Notes: generated from the sequence alone by a model not told the origin. Positions 1-8,907 are shown, counted from the stretch's first letter. The stretch is DNA of 64,000 bases from Shewanella litorisediminis (GCF_016834455.1 NZ_CP069213.1:2728501-2792500); one strand, 5' to 3'. Translations and numbers: made by a program.

Positions 1-851
1 GCGACAGGGAAGATGTAATGATAGGGGCGCTTCTTGGGGGGTATCTTGGTACTCCCACCATACACTTTTATGGTGGGGATCATGCGGCAGATGGACATAT
101 TGACAATCCAATACGCCATGCTGTATCAAAATTGTCAACTTGCCACTTTGTCTCAACTGATGAGCATAAAAAGCGACTTTTAAATTTGAAAGAGCCGGAG
201 TGGCGCATTTTCAATGTCGGTAGCATTGCTTTAGATAAATTCAGATTGATACCGAAGAATAAAGACATCGCTAGGAACGTAGCTCATAAACATATTTCTA
301 AACCAATAGCATTGGTTATATACCATCCTATTCATGAAGAAATTGCTAAGGCCCCAAGCATTGTTAGAGTTATTCTTAGTTCTTTGGTTAAATTTGGGTA
401 TCACTGCTTTGTAGGGTTACCTAACACAGACCCCGGAAATATCCAGATTAGAAACACAATTAACAAGTTTTCAGCAGAAAGTGACGATGTAACCGTCTAC
501 GGAAACCTCTGTAGAGAAGACTTTGTTAGTTTGTTTAAATCATCATCGATTATTGTGGGAAATTCATCGGCTGGCTTACTTGAAGCTGCAAGTATTCCTA
601 TCCCGTGCATCAACGTAGGAATGAGGCAGCGTGGTCGCTCATGTGGTAAAAACGTAATCTTTGTTGACGCCCAGCAGAACGACATTGAGAGTGCTCTAGT
701 TGCCGTTTCCTCAGACAGGTTCCAAAGTCAAATGAAGACAGTCGTAAATCCCTATGGAGACGGTTATTCGGCGGAAAAAGCATTCTCTTTAATAAAGTCT
801 ATTGATTTTAAGTCTTTACTTGATAAAAAAGAGGATCCTCTCTGTGAATAG
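1..851 (+). CDS. Hydrolysing NDP-GlcNAc-type 2-epimerase (NeuC/LegG family), 5' end missing
   Basis: The reading frame is open to the left edge (GDREDV precedes the first internal Met at base 18), so the N-terminal half lies outside the window. Visible family signatures are the block around GGDHAADGHIDNPIRHA and the C-terminal GNSSAGLLEAASIP...NVGMRQRGR block, which line the nucleotide-sugar site in the GT-B-fold 2-epimerases. NeuC enzymes release ManNAc from UDP-GlcNAc, and LegG enzymes release 2,4-diacetamido-2,4,6-trideoxymannose. The PtmE-like neighbour at 3251 favours the legionaminic branch, which is an inference. Its stop overlaps the GTG of the next gene by 8 bases, consistent with one operon. 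The sequence is strongly AT-rich compared with the core genes further right. Confidence 0.85.
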   Translation, partial: DREDVMIGALLGGYLGTPTIHFYGGDHAADGHIDNPIRHAVSKLSTCHFVSTDEHKKRLLNLKEPEWRIFNVGSIALDKFRLIPKNKDIARNVAHKHISKPIALVIYHPIHEEIAKAPSIVRVILSSLVKFGYHCFVGLPNTDPGNIQIRNTINKFSAESDDVTVYGNLCREDFVSLFKSSSIIVGNSSAGLLEAASIPIPCINVGMRQRGRSCGKNVIFVDAQQNDIESALVAVSSDRFQSQMKTVVNPYGDGYSAEKAFSLIKSIDFKSLLDKKEDPLCE

Positions 852-1521
852 TTCTAAAGTTGTTTTAGTAGTTGCACCTCACGCTGACGATGAAACACTG
901 GGTTGCGGCGGAACCTTACTTAGATATGCAGAGTTGGGTGCTGAAATTCACTGGCTTCTGGTTACAGAAATGTCTACTCGTTACGGCTATAAAGAGCCTC
1001 AGGTTTTAAAACGTAATGAAGAAATAGAAAGAGTAGCTAAAGCATATCGTTTTTCTCAAGTGCACAAGCTCGGTTTACAACCTGCAGCCTTGGATACCAT
1101 CTCTAAAAGTGAGCTTGTTGGCGCAATTTCTAAAGTTATTAATCGGGTAAAGCCCGATGATGTTTTCACCGTGTTTAGAAATGATGCACACAGCGATCAT
1201 GAAATAGTATATGACGCAGTGATATCTGCGACAAAGTCATTCAGATGCCCGTTTATAAAACGCGTTTTTGCGTATGAAACAATTTCAGAAACGGATTTTT
1301 GCATGAAGCCGGGAGATGGTGGATTTAAGCCAAACGTTTTTGTGAATATTAGTGGGTTTCTTGAAAAAAAATTGAATATTCTAGATTTATTTGAATCTGA
1401 GGTCGGTGAATTCCCGTTTCCAAGAAGTCGCGTTGCGCTAGAGGCTTTAGCCAGGTTACGGGGAGTGCAATGCAATAGTGATGCTGCAGAGGCTTTCGTA
1501 CTTTTAAAGGAAATAGTATGA
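844..1521 (+). CDS. PIG-L family (LmbE-like) deacetylase
   Basis: About 225 residues. The N-terminal PHADDETLGCGG motif and a later NDAHSDHE motif supply the His/Asp residues that bind zinc in PIG-L/LmbE N-deacetylases. I chose the GTG at 844 because a GAGGA ribosome site lies at 831-835 and the family core starts right after it. An in-frame ATG at 802 would add 14 residues that overlap the upstream gene. The 3' end shares an ATGA overlap with the NeuB-type gene. Placed between sugar epimerase and synthase genes, it probably removes an N-acetyl group from a nonulosonate or its precursor. The substrate cannot be read from sequence. Confidence 0.82.
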   Translation: MNSSKVVLVVAPHADDETLGCGGTLLRYAELGAEIHWLLVTEMSTRYGYKEPQVLKRNEEIERVAKAYRFSQVHKLGLQPAALDTISKSELVGAISKVINRVKPDDVFTVFRNDAHSDHEIVYDAVISATKSFRCPFIKRVFAYETISETDFCMKPGDGGFKPNVFVNISGFLEKKLNILDLFESEVGEFPFPRSRVALEALARLRGVQCNSDAAEAFVLLKEIV

Positions 1522-2594
1522 GAACGTTAATTATTGCGGAGGCCGGCGTAAATCATAATGGTGATGAAGCGCTAGCATTCAGGTTAGTTGATGCAGCATT
1601 TGAAGCTGGTGCGGATATAGTAAAGTTTCAAACCTTTAAAGCAAAAAACTTGGTCACTGAGCAAGCCACTCAAGCCGAGTACCAGATAGCCAACACCCAG
1701 AAGCAGGAATCCCAGTTGGCGATGCTGAGTAGGCTCGAGTTGTCTTATGCGACCCATCATCAGTTGGTCAAACATTGTCAGTCACTGGGGATAGAGTTTC
1801 TGTCGACCGCTTTTGATTCAGAAAGCTTAGCTTTTCTGGTCAACGACCTGGGTTTAAAGCGCCTCAAAATACCGTCCGGCGAACTGACCAACGCACCGCT
1901 TGTGTTGGAGCACGCCCGCACTGGCTGCGATATTATCGTCTCCACCGGCATGGCAACACTGGCGGAAGTTGAACTGGCGCTGGGGGTCATCGCCTTTGGT
2001 TATACCGCTGCACACAGCGAGTCGCCATCGGTGGAAGCCTTTGAGCGTGCATATGCCTCTAAAGCAGGGCAAAAAGCCCTGCAAGAAAAGGTCACTGTCT
2101 TACACTGCACCACCGAATACCCGGCACCTTTGGCAGAGATCAATCTTAAAGCTATTGATACGCTGGCTTCTGCATTTAATTTGTCTACCGGCTACTCAGA
2201 TCACAGTGAAGGGATCACCGTCGCGATTGCAGCTGTGGCTCGAGGCGCGGTACTGATAGAAAAGCACTTCACCCTCGATAAAACCATGCCGGGTCCCGAT
2301 CACAAGGCATCCCTCGAGCCAGAAGAACTTGTCGCCATGGTTAGCGCGATCCGCCAGGTTGAGCTTGCCCTTGGCTCCGGGGTGAAATCCCCCACTGCTT
2401 CGGAAATAAAAAACAAAGCCGTGGCGCGTAAAAGCTTGGTTGCAACCCAAAACATCCAAGCTGGTGAGTCTTTCACCGGTGAGAATATTTCGATAAAACG
2501 CCCGGGAAATGGCATATCCCCCTATCGCTATTGGGAACTGCTCGAACGTACCGCAAGCAGGGATTATCACGCTGGAGATCTGATCATTGAGTAG
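1518..2594 (+). CDS. Nonulosonate (N-acetylneuraminate/legionaminate-type) synthase, NeuB family
   Basis: 358 residues, full length for the family. The TIM-barrel domain opens with IAEAGVNHNGDE and includes KFQTF, STGMATLAEVE and the HCTTEYPAP and GYSDHSEG blocks. The C-terminal part, about 290-358, matches the antifreeze-like SAF domain. The family condenses a mannosamine-type hexose with phosphoenolpyruvate to give a nine-carbon acid. Whether the product is sialic, legionaminic or related cannot be decided by motif alone, but the neighbouring PtmE-like gene favours legionaminic type. The ATG overlaps the deacetylase stop (ATGA). The first about 150 bases are AT-rich, while the middle of the gene is visibly GC-richer than its neighbours. 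Confidence 0.9.
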   Translation: MRTLIIAEAGVNHNGDEALAFRLVDAAFEAGADIVKFQTFKAKNLVTEQATQAEYQIANTQKQESQLAMLSRLELSYATHHQLVKHCQSLGIEFLSTAFDSESLAFLVNDLGLKRLKIPSGELTNAPLVLEHARTGCDIIVSTGMATLAEVELALGVIAFGYTAAHSESPSVEAFERAYASKAGQKALQEKVTVLHCTTEYPAPLAEINLKAIDTLASAFNLSTGYSDHSEGITVAIAAVARGAVLIEKHFTLDKTMPGPDHKASLEPEELVAMVSAIRQVELALGSGVKSPTASEIKNKAVARKSLVATQNIQAGESFTGENISIKRPGNGISPYRYWELLERTASRDYHAGDLIIE

Positions 2595-3234
2595 ACAGAA
2601 GCCACTTATCCTGATTGGAGGTGGAGGTCATGCCTGTGTGCTGGCCGATATTCTGCTGGGTCAGGGCAGAGAGATTCTCGCAGTCATCTGTCCGAATGAG
2701 ATTTCGGCCAGAGGGATATTTGCAGGCATTCCCCATCTGACCAGGGATGAAGATATCCTGCAATTCGCAGCCGATAGCGTACTGCTGGTCAATGGTATTG
2801 GCATGCTTCCGCATTCGACTCTTCGAAGGCGCATTAACCTAAAATTTCTTGAGAAGGGCTACTGTTTTGAAACCGTGATAGCCAGCGATGCAAAAGTATC
2901 TTCCTTTGCAGAAGTTAAATCTGGCGCTCAGATACTAAATGGGGCCAGAGTCCATACTGGCGCTGTGATTGCCGAACATACCATAATTAATACATGTGCA
3001 TTGATTGAGCATGACTGTCATATTGGTGCCTACACACATGTAGCACCCAAGGCGACTGTTTGTGGTGAAGTTCGCATGGCAGAAGATGTTTATATCGGCG
3101 CCAACGCAACCTTGATACAAGGATTGATGCTAGGGCCAAAGAGCATAGTAGGTGCTGGTGCGATTTTGACTCAGTCGCTGAACGAGGGTGAGATATGCTT
3201 TCCCGCCCGCTCACTCATTAAAGAAAAAATATAG
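2587..3234 (+). CDS. NeuD/PglD-type sugar O- or N-acetyltransferase
   Basis: 215 residues starting at a TTG that overlaps the synthase stop by 8 bases. The N-terminal GGGGHACVLADIL is the nucleotide-sugar loop seen in PglD and NeuD. The C-terminal half is a left-handed beta-helix of hexapeptide repeats, with the likely catalytic His in EHDCHIGAY. Such enzymes transfer acetyl from acetyl-CoA to a UDP- or CMP-linked amino sugar or to a nonulosonate. Together with the deacetylase at 844 it may set the acylation pattern of the final sugar. The precise acceptor is unknown. Confidence 0.83.
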   Translation: MSRQKPLILIGGGGHACVLADILLGQGREILAVICPNEISARGIFAGIPHLTRDEDILQFAADSVLLVNGIGMLPHSTLRRRINLKFLEKGYCFETVIASDAKVSSFAEVKSGAQILNGARVHTGAVIAEHTIINTCALIEHDCHIGAYTHVAPKATVCGEVRMAEDVYIGANATLIQGLMLGPKSIVGAGAILTQSLNEGEICFPARSLIKEKI

Positions 3235-3250
3235 TATCCAAGGATATTCA

Positions 3251-4309
3251 ATGAATTGCTACTGGAAAAATGTGTTGATTAAATCTGACGATTCGATTCG
3301 TAATGCGCTGGAGATCATCAACAGGGAAGCCTTGAGAGTGGCTCTGGTCGTTGATAAAGAACAAAATCTTGTGGGCGTTGTCACCGATGGTGATATTCGG
3401 CGGGGCCTGCTGAACAATTTGTGTCTTTCTGACGGTATCGCTATGGTTATGAATACCAATCCAACCACGGCACAATCAGGTACGCCGAAGCAAGACCTCG
3501 TTGAATTGATGCAACGCAAAGGGATTATCTCAGTACCACTGTTGAAAAACGGTAAAATCGTCGGGCTGGAAACTCTCCAAAGTGCGCTGACCAGACCCAC
3601 TTACCCCAACCCTGTTCTGATCATGGCGGGCGGCTTTGGCTCCAGGCTCAAACCTTTAACCGATGACTGTCCAAAACCGATGCTTAAGATAGGTCAACGC
3701 CCCATTCTTGAAACGTTGATTATGCAAATGGTGAAATGTGGTTTTGAGCATTTTTACGTATCAACCCACTACATGCCTGAAAAAATCCATTCCCATTTTG
3801 GTGATGGTAAAAATTTTGGTGCAAATATCACCTATGTTCACGAAGATGTCCCTCTCGGAACGGGAGGTGCGTTAGGATTAGTGAAAGATAAACTACAGGA
3901 TGATCTGCCGTTAATCGTGATCAATGGGGATGTATTAACCACAGTCAACTTTGAGCGACTTCTTGAGTTCCATTTAATCAATCAAGCAGATGCGACAATG
4001 TGCGTGCGGGAATATGAGTATCAGGTTCCCTACGGCGTAATCACTACCAAGGGAAAGAAAATCTCCGGAATGGTGGAAAAGCCTGTACAGCATTTCTTTG
4101 TAAATGCAGGGATCTATGTGGTATCCCCTGCTGTATATAAATCCGTCGAACCAAACAGTCACATAGATATGCCAGCTTTACTTGAAAAACACATGCATGC
4201 ACGTGACAGAGTCTACACATTCCCTATCCATGAATATTGGCTGGATATTGGTCGAATGGATGAATTCAACAAAGCACAATCTGACATAGAAGTGTTAGGG
4301 ATTAATTAA
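3251..4309 (+). CDS. CBS-domain nucleotidyltransferase, PtmE-like (GlcN-1-P guanylyltransferase candidate)
   Basis: 352 residues from the ATG at 3251, which has AAGGA at 3239-3243. An earlier in-frame ATG at 3188 lies inside the preceding gene and is unlikely. Residues about 1-115 form two CBS repeats (VVTDGDIRRGLL is typical). The rest is an NTP-transferase domain with MAGGFGSRLKPLTDDCPKPML and VINGDVLTT. This domain order is that of Campylobacter PtmE, which makes GDP-glucosamine and starts the GDP-linked legionaminic acid route. That match is the main reason to call the cluster legionaminic rather than sialic. The stop overlaps the next ATG by one base. Confidence 0.82.
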   Translation: MNCYWKNVLIKSDDSIRNALEIINREALRVALVVDKEQNLVGVVTDGDIRRGLLNNLCLSDGIAMVMNTNPTTAQSGTPKQDLVELMQRKGIISVPLLKNGKIVGLETLQSALTRPTYPNPVLIMAGGFGSRLKPLTDDCPKPMLKIGQRPILETLIMQMVKCGFEHFYVSTHYMPEKIHSHFGDGKNFGANITYVHEDVPLGTGGALGLVKDKLQDDLPLIVINGDVLTTVNFERLLEFHLINQADATMCVREYEYQVPYGVITTKGKKISGMVEKPVQHFFVNAGIYVVSPAVYKSVEPNSHIDMPALLEKHMHARDRVYTFPIHEYWLDIGRMDEFNKAQSDIEVLGIN

Positions 4310-5010
4310 TGCTTAACGATAAACGTGTGCTGGCTCTCATACCTGCTCGAGGCGGCAGCAAACGCCTTCCGCGTAAGAATATTCGTCTACTTAAGGGTAT
4401 TCCCCTTATTGGCTGGACCATTACAGCGGCTAAACAGAGTCAATATATTGATGAAATATTCATCAGCACTGATGACCAAGAAATACTCGAATACGCCAAA
4501 ACATTAGCTGTTTGGGCTCCAGAATTACGCCCCGCTGAACTGGCAACTGACTCAGCTACAAGTTCTGATGTTATTTCATATACATTATCCAAATATGGGA
4601 ATGACTATGATCTGGTTGTTTTATTACAGCCAACCTCGCCCTTCAGATCGGCTCTGCACATAGATGAAGCGCTGGAGCTACTGATAGTAAATCAGGCAGA
4701 AATGGTCGCATCCGTAACTCACTGTGAACATTCGCCACTATGGGCAAACACCTTACCAGCTAACCATTCGCTCAATGGTTTCATCAAAACAGAAAACCTG
4801 AAGAGAGCACAGGATTTACCAAACTACTACCGTTTAAATGGTGCTATCTATGTTTTCGATATAGAAGCATTTTTACAAAATGGCAGTATCTGTTATGGCG
4901 AAAAAAGCTTTGCCTATTTAATGAACAATGAGCACTCTATCGACATCGACAATGAGTATGATTTTTGGCTAGCTGAGGCTATTTTAAGGATGAACAACAT
5001 ACAGGATTAG
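4309..5010 (+). CDS. CMP-nonulosonate cytidylyltransferase (NeuA/LegF/PtmB family)
   Basis: 233 residues. The opening LALIPARGGSKRLPRKN is the CTP-binding signature of CMP-sialic and CMP-legionaminic acid synthetases, and LLQPTSPFR and NGAIYVFD are further family blocks. It activates the nonulosonate for glycosyl transfer. The ATG at 4309 shares a base with the stop of the PtmE-like gene, so it is translationally linked. It ends the tight gene run, since 215 noncoding bases follow. It lacks the extra C-terminal esterase domain of E. coli NeuA. Confidence 0.9.
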   Translation: MLNDKRVLALIPARGGSKRLPRKNIRLLKGIPLIGWTITAAKQSQYIDEIFISTDDQEILEYAKTLAVWAPELRPAELATDSATSSDVISYTLSKYGNDYDLVVLLQPTSPFRSALHIDEALELLIVNQAEMVASVTHCEHSPLWANTLPANHSLNGFIKTENLKRAQDLPNYYRLNGAIYVFDIEAFLQNGSICYGEKSFAYLMNNEHSIDIDNEYDFWLAEAILRMNNIQD

Positions 5011-5067
5011 AACGAAAACACTATCACTAAATGAATCGCTGAATCGTTACTGACTTTCTGCTCGGGG

Positions 5068-5083
5068 GACTATTCCAATAGTC
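5068..5083. repeat. Short perfect inverted repeat
   Basis: GACTATT, a two-base loop CC and AATAGTC make a 7-bp stem in the gap between the CMP-synthetase gene and maf. There is no T-run after it, so it is not a clear terminator. It may be an operator or a weak hairpin. Confidence 0.4.
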
Positions 5084-5117
5084 ATTCGGAATGAGAAGTT
5101 GGGGTGACCGTTCATAG

Positions 5118-5133
5118 TGGCAGATTACTTGCT
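5118..5133 (+). promoter_or_regulatory. Sigma-54 (RpoN) promoter for maf
   Basis: TGGCAGATTACTTGCT fits the -24/-12 consensus TGGCAC-N5-TTGCW with the required 12-base step between the GG at 5119-5120 and the GC at 5131-5132. Start of transcription would be near 5144, about 80 bases before the maf ATG. Many polar-flagellum genes of Shewanella and Vibrio use RpoN with FlrA or FlrC, which suits a flagellin glycosyltransferase. Confidence 0.68.
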
Positions 5134-5225
5134 TTAGCAACATTTCAATCTATAAGTCACCCATAAGTTATTCAGCTTCGTCAAAAAATTGACTAGCATA
5201 TCTGATTTCATTAGGAGTTTCAGTC

Positions 5226-7706
5226 ATGAGTATCGAAAGTTCCGTAACACCATTTTTTTCGGTAACTCGATTTGGTGAGGCATATCTTCCCAGCGTCAAC
5301 AGAAAGCTATTTGATCACCAAACGTCCAATAAATTATTTGAAAGAAAGTATCCCAACCTTTTCACAAAAGAAAATCATCTCTATGTGATCGTAGGTACAG
5401 ATTCCGGTTTATTGGCAAACTACGTACTTGAACACAAGCTTCCAAAGGGCAGTCGCTACCTGTTTGTCGAACTGGAATCAGTGATGGCTTTAATGAATAT
5501 AGAGATACCTGAAGACCGTGCGGACAGAGTACAAGTACACTCTTTAGCTACTTTTTGTGACGTGATAGAACAAGATCCTCTGCCAGTTTACTTTATAAAG
5601 AAAGCAACCAGAACTTATAAATCTCAGGGCACAAAATTCGCTTATATCACAGAATATATATCCTTGAACAGCAAAGTAGAAGAGATCATGGAGCAGCAAA
5701 CATTTTTTCATTCTGACGCACTGAATCAAAAAATGTTCATCAAACGCCAATTAGAAAATGTGGCAGACAATCTCGTGCCAGCCAAAGTGCTTTCCAATAG
5801 CTTTCCAGGTAAAGATTGTGTAATCCTTGCAGGAGGCCCATCACTAGACGACATATTACCGTGGGTAATAAATCATCAAGAAGAGCTTGTCATTTTTGCA
5901 GTTTCAAGAATTTGCCGCCAATTGTGCTCTATTGGCTTAATCCCCGATATAGTCGTATCGGTTGATCCTTACGAAGCAAGCTTTGATGTCAGTAAAGAAA
6001 TGCTAAAACTTCCTGAATCGGTATTATTCATTAATAGCAATCATACCGAATCTCGATTATTGTCCAATTGGCACGGCCCTTCCGCCTACCTCGGTACCTA
6101 TCTTCCTTGGAATAACGAGGAAAATGATAGCAACATATCGACTGCAGGTCCCACAGTTACGAATGCAACTATTCGAGTTGCCGCAGCCATGGGCTTCAAA
6201 CAGATTTTATTGGTTGGTACTGATCTTTGTTATTCTAGCAACGGAGATACTCATGCTAAAGGTAGTTTGGAAGCCGCTGCAGGCCCCAACATGGGCATCA
6301 TTGGTGAATGGGTCGACACATATAACGGTTCCAAAGCTGAAACGTCTATACAGATGGTACTCGCGCAGGAAGAGCTTGCCTGTGAAGTAGAACATCTACA
6401 GAAGGGTCAACGGATATTCAATTTGTCAGCTAACGCTGCGATAGTGAAAGGAATTGAGCATAGACCCACATCGAATATCCAGCTATCAGGTACCGTGGAC
6501 AAGCATTCAGTTATCACTAATCTAACTCAACCCCTTCAAAATAAAGAGCGCATTCAAAAACTTTTAAGTGCAAGACATCAAATAAAATTAGCATATAAAT
6601 CACTAAAAAAAATACAAAACGGCAGTTTTGAAGCACTTAAAATAAATAATACCATCAAAGAGAACAATTCAAAAAATAATGAGGCAAAATATAGTTCACT
6701 ATTAGAACAGATTGACAATATTGAGCAAAAACTGTCTAACCACCATAGGTCAATATACCAACTTATTAAATTTTTTGGTTACGCTGAGTTTTCCCAATTT
6801 CTGACTCCTACAGATAGTAACGAATGGCAGGAGCAAGACCTGATTTTTATGACAGACTCATATTACAAAGCTGTTCACTCAACCTCTAAACAATTAGCAC
6901 CACTAATCTCTTGCGCTCTTCAAAAGGTCAATTTACGTCTTGAAGAGCTATCTAATAGCGCAAATTCTAAGGTGTTATTCTGTAACTGGTCAAAATTCCA
7001 GGAGTACGGTCGTGCTATCATCTGGCAAAAATCCAATATGAATACACTCTCTAGACAAGAACAACAGCACGTTCAATTAATGATTGAAAAATATAACGAA
7101 CTTATTAATCAAAAATCGGATTACTCAAAACGAATCGATATAAGCCATTCTCTACTGGACCAAGTAGAGCGGAAAATTTTACTTTTGCACAACACACACA
7201 ATGACTTTGGTCTATCGCAATTGGCAGCAATCCTGAAGAATAAGTCAGCGAAAGATAAAGAAGCGGGAAGGTTATACAGGCTGGCAGACTGTTTTTATCA
7301 TCAGTTGAAGGGAGAACATTCACTCGCGCTGGGCACGCTCCTCAAGTTAGATGAGTCACAGCTCACCGAACGTGAATTCAAGGAAATGGCCTCCCTTGGC
7401 CTCAAGGTGCAAAAACCTGAAATTTCCTTGCTGGCGCTTAATAAGTTGATTGAATACAGCGACGAGTATTATCCCCTCTACGCCAGTGTGCTGAAGTTAA
7501 CCGGTCAGTATCAAAACGCCGCAGAAACCTACCTTGAGTACCTGAACAAGTACCCGGGCGATGTGGTGACCTGGATTAAGTTTGGCCAGTTTATGGTGGA
7601 AGCGGGTGAGCGGGACATGGCTATCAACGCCTTCCATCAGGCGGAACAGGCCGATCCGGGGAATGCCGTTGCCAAGCATTATTTAAGCGAACTCTATCAC
7701 CAATAA
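5226..7706 (+). CDS. Maf-type motility-associated (flagellin) glycosyltransferase with TPR tail
   Basis: 826 residues. The central domain has the MptE-like/DUF115 signatures of Maf proteins: CVILAGGPSLDD near residue 200, GLIPDIVVSVDP near 240, and LLVGTDLCYS with THA near 330. A lysine-rich, probably coiled segment follows at about 440-620. The last about 150 residues look like tetratricopeptide repeats (ALNKLIEYSDEYYPLYA, AAETYLEYL). Maf proteins transfer CMP-pseudaminic or CMP-legionaminic acid to flagellin in the cytoplasm, which fits the sugar genes just upstream. RBS AGGAG is at about 5213. The coding sequence is AT-rich to about 7290 and then abruptly GC-rich to the stop, so the TPR tail has host-like composition. 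Confidence 0.88.
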   Translation: MSIESSVTPFFSVTRFGEAYLPSVNRKLFDHQTSNKLFERKYPNLFTKENHLYVIVGTDSGLLANYVLEHKLPKGSRYLFVELESVMALMNIEIPEDRADRVQVHSLATFCDVIEQDPLPVYFIKKATRTYKSQGTKFAYITEYISLNSKVEEIMEQQTFFHSDALNQKMFIKRQLENVADNLVPAKVLSNSFPGKDCVILAGGPSLDDILPWVINHQEELVIFAVSRICRQLCSIGLIPDIVVSVDPYEASFDVSKEMLKLPESVLFINSNHTESRLLSNWHGPSAYLGTYLPWNNEENDSNISTAGPTVTNATIRVAAAMGFKQILLVGTDLCYSSNGDTHAKGSLEAAAGPNMGIIGEWVDTYNGSKAETSIQMVLAQEELACEVEHLQKGQRIFNLSANAAIVKGIEHRPTSNIQLSGTVDKHSVITNLTQPLQNKERIQKLLSARHQIKLAYKSLKKIQNGSFEALKINNTIKENNSKNNEAKYSSLLEQIDNIEQKLSNHHRSIYQLIKFFGYAEFSQFLTPTDSNEWQEQDLIFMTDSYYKAVHSTSKQLAPLISCALQKVNLRLEELSNSANSKVLFCNWSKFQEYGRAIIWQKSNMNTLSRQEQQHVQLMIEKYNELINQKSDYSKRIDISHSLLDQVERKILLLHNTHNDFGLSQLAAILKNKSAKDKEAGRLYRLADCFYHQLKGEHSLALGTLLKLDESQLTEREFKEMASLGLKVQKPEISLLALNKLIEYSDEYYPLYASVLKLTGQYQNAAETYLEYLNKYPGDVVTWIKFGQFMVEAGERDMAINAFHQAEQADPGNAVAKHYLSELYHQ

Positions 7707-7717
7707 GGGACGCACCT

Positions 7718-7745
7718 TTGCCTGTGGGCGGCAACTGGCTATAAT
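7718..7745 (+). promoter_or_regulatory. Sigma-70 promoter for the DUF2947 gene
   Basis: TTGCCT at 7718-7723 and a perfect TATAAT at 7740-7745 are separated by 16 bases. The next gene starts 56 bases later. Confidence 0.5.
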
Positions 7746-7801
7746 GCCGCCCAGCCGTACTGCTTTCCTATGCAGCTTTTCCACTCAATCAGGAGCCTCT
7801 T

Positions 7802-8281
7802 TTGCAAACCAGTCACATCCCCCTCGAGCAGTACCGTCGCAAGTGGATTTTCAACAATAAAGACCTGCCGGTAAGCGATGATGACAAGGCCTGTATTTAT
7901 CCTCTGGATGAAAAAAGTGCCATGGCGGTGTGGAAACAACTGGTGAGTGATAAGGCCAGCGCGTCAGAGCATTTCTCCAAGGCCGATTGGGGCGGACGCC
8001 CTAAAAGCTGGGTGAAAAGCGATATCTGGCAAGACGCCTGGGACTGCGACGAAGCCGCCCTGCCCCCCGTTGTGGCAGCACATTTTGAGTGGCCGGACGA
8101 AACCCGGGTGTTCTTTTGCTACGACAAATATCAGGCCATCGAAACCCGCTGGGATGTGTTTGTGCGTAACTGGAAATGCTTTCTGTTTTTTGATGATGGC
8201 CCACTGCTTATTTCAGACAGCCAGCCGCAGGTTGCACTCTTTACTCAGGATGGCAACGTGCAACTGGGCGTTCGCAGCTAA
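7802..8281 (+). CDS. DUF2947 family protein
   Basis: 159 residues from a TTG preceded by AGGAG at 7791. The protein is acidic and rich in Trp (KSDIWQDAWD, FEWPD, WDVFVRNWKCFLFFDDGPLL). It resembles the DUF2947 proteins of Shewanella and Vibrio, which have no known function. It has no signal peptide or membrane segment, so it is probably cytoplasmic. It sits between maf and a CHI-like gene with a promoter of its own. Confidence 0.72.
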   Translation: MQTSHIPLEQYRRKWIFNNKDLPVSDDDKACIYPLDEKSAMAVWKQLVSDKASASEHFSKADWGGRPKSWVKSDIWQDAWDCDEAALPPVVAAHFEWPDETRVFFCYDKYQAIETRWDVFVRNWKCFLFFDDGPLLISDSQPQVALFTQDGNVQLGVRS

Positions 8282-8335
8282 CATCTATGCAGGTCGGTTT
8301 ACCCGCCCTGCCACTCTTTTTTTCCCGGAGCCGTT

Positions 8336-8887
8336 ATGAAGTCACTCCTTTCCTTACTGTTACTCTGCCTTTCTTTTCAAGTTGTTGCCAAAGAGGTTGC
8401 GGGTATAGCTCTGCCCAATAGCCTGTCGCAGGATAATCAAACCTATGTGCTCAATGGCGCAGGGGTACGCAGCAAATTTTTGATGGACCTGTACGTGGGC
8501 AGCCTCTATCTGACCGCCACAACTGATACTGCCGACAAGGTGTTGGCGCAGGATAAAGCCATTATCCGGCTGGATATTCTGTCCGACCTTATCACCAGCG
8601 ATAAAATGCGCGATGCCATTAGCGACGGCTTTGAAGCCGCAACCGATGGCAAGATGGATGACGCCATGAAGGCCAGTATCGCCGCCTTTATGACGCTGTT
8701 TGAAGCCGATATCAAACCCGGCGACAACTTCGTGCTGATTGCCAGCCGGGATGGCGTGGAAGCCATCAAAAATGATATCCCCCAGCCCAAGGTAGGTGAC
8801 GCGACCTTCGCCAAAGCCCTTCTCAACATTTGGCTCGGCGAGCATCCGGCCCAGAAAAGTCTCAAGCGGGATATGCTCGGTCACTGA
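8336..8887 (+). CDS. Secreted chalcone-isomerase-like protein
   Basis: 183 residues. A signal peptide (MKSLLSLLLLCLSFQVVAKE) is followed by a CHI-fold domain with GIALPNSL, LNGAGVRSKFLMDLYVGSLYL and WLGEHPAQKSLKRDMLG. Bacterial members are periplasmic and of unknown function. They lack evidence of flavonoid chemistry and are thought to bind a small lipid-like ligand. It may be co-transcribed with the DUF2947 gene 54 bases upstream. A strong terminator follows. Confidence 0.8.
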   Translation: MKSLLSLLLLCLSFQVVAKEVAGIALPNSLSQDNQTYVLNGAGVRSKFLMDLYVGSLYLTATTDTADKVLAQDKAIIRLDILSDLITSDKMRDAISDGFEAATDGKMDDAMKASIAAFMTLFEADIKPGDNFVLIASRDGVEAIKNDIPQPKVGDATFAKALLNIWLGEHPAQKSLKRDMLGH

Positions 8888-8907
8888 CGCATCATCCCTA
8901 AAAAGCA

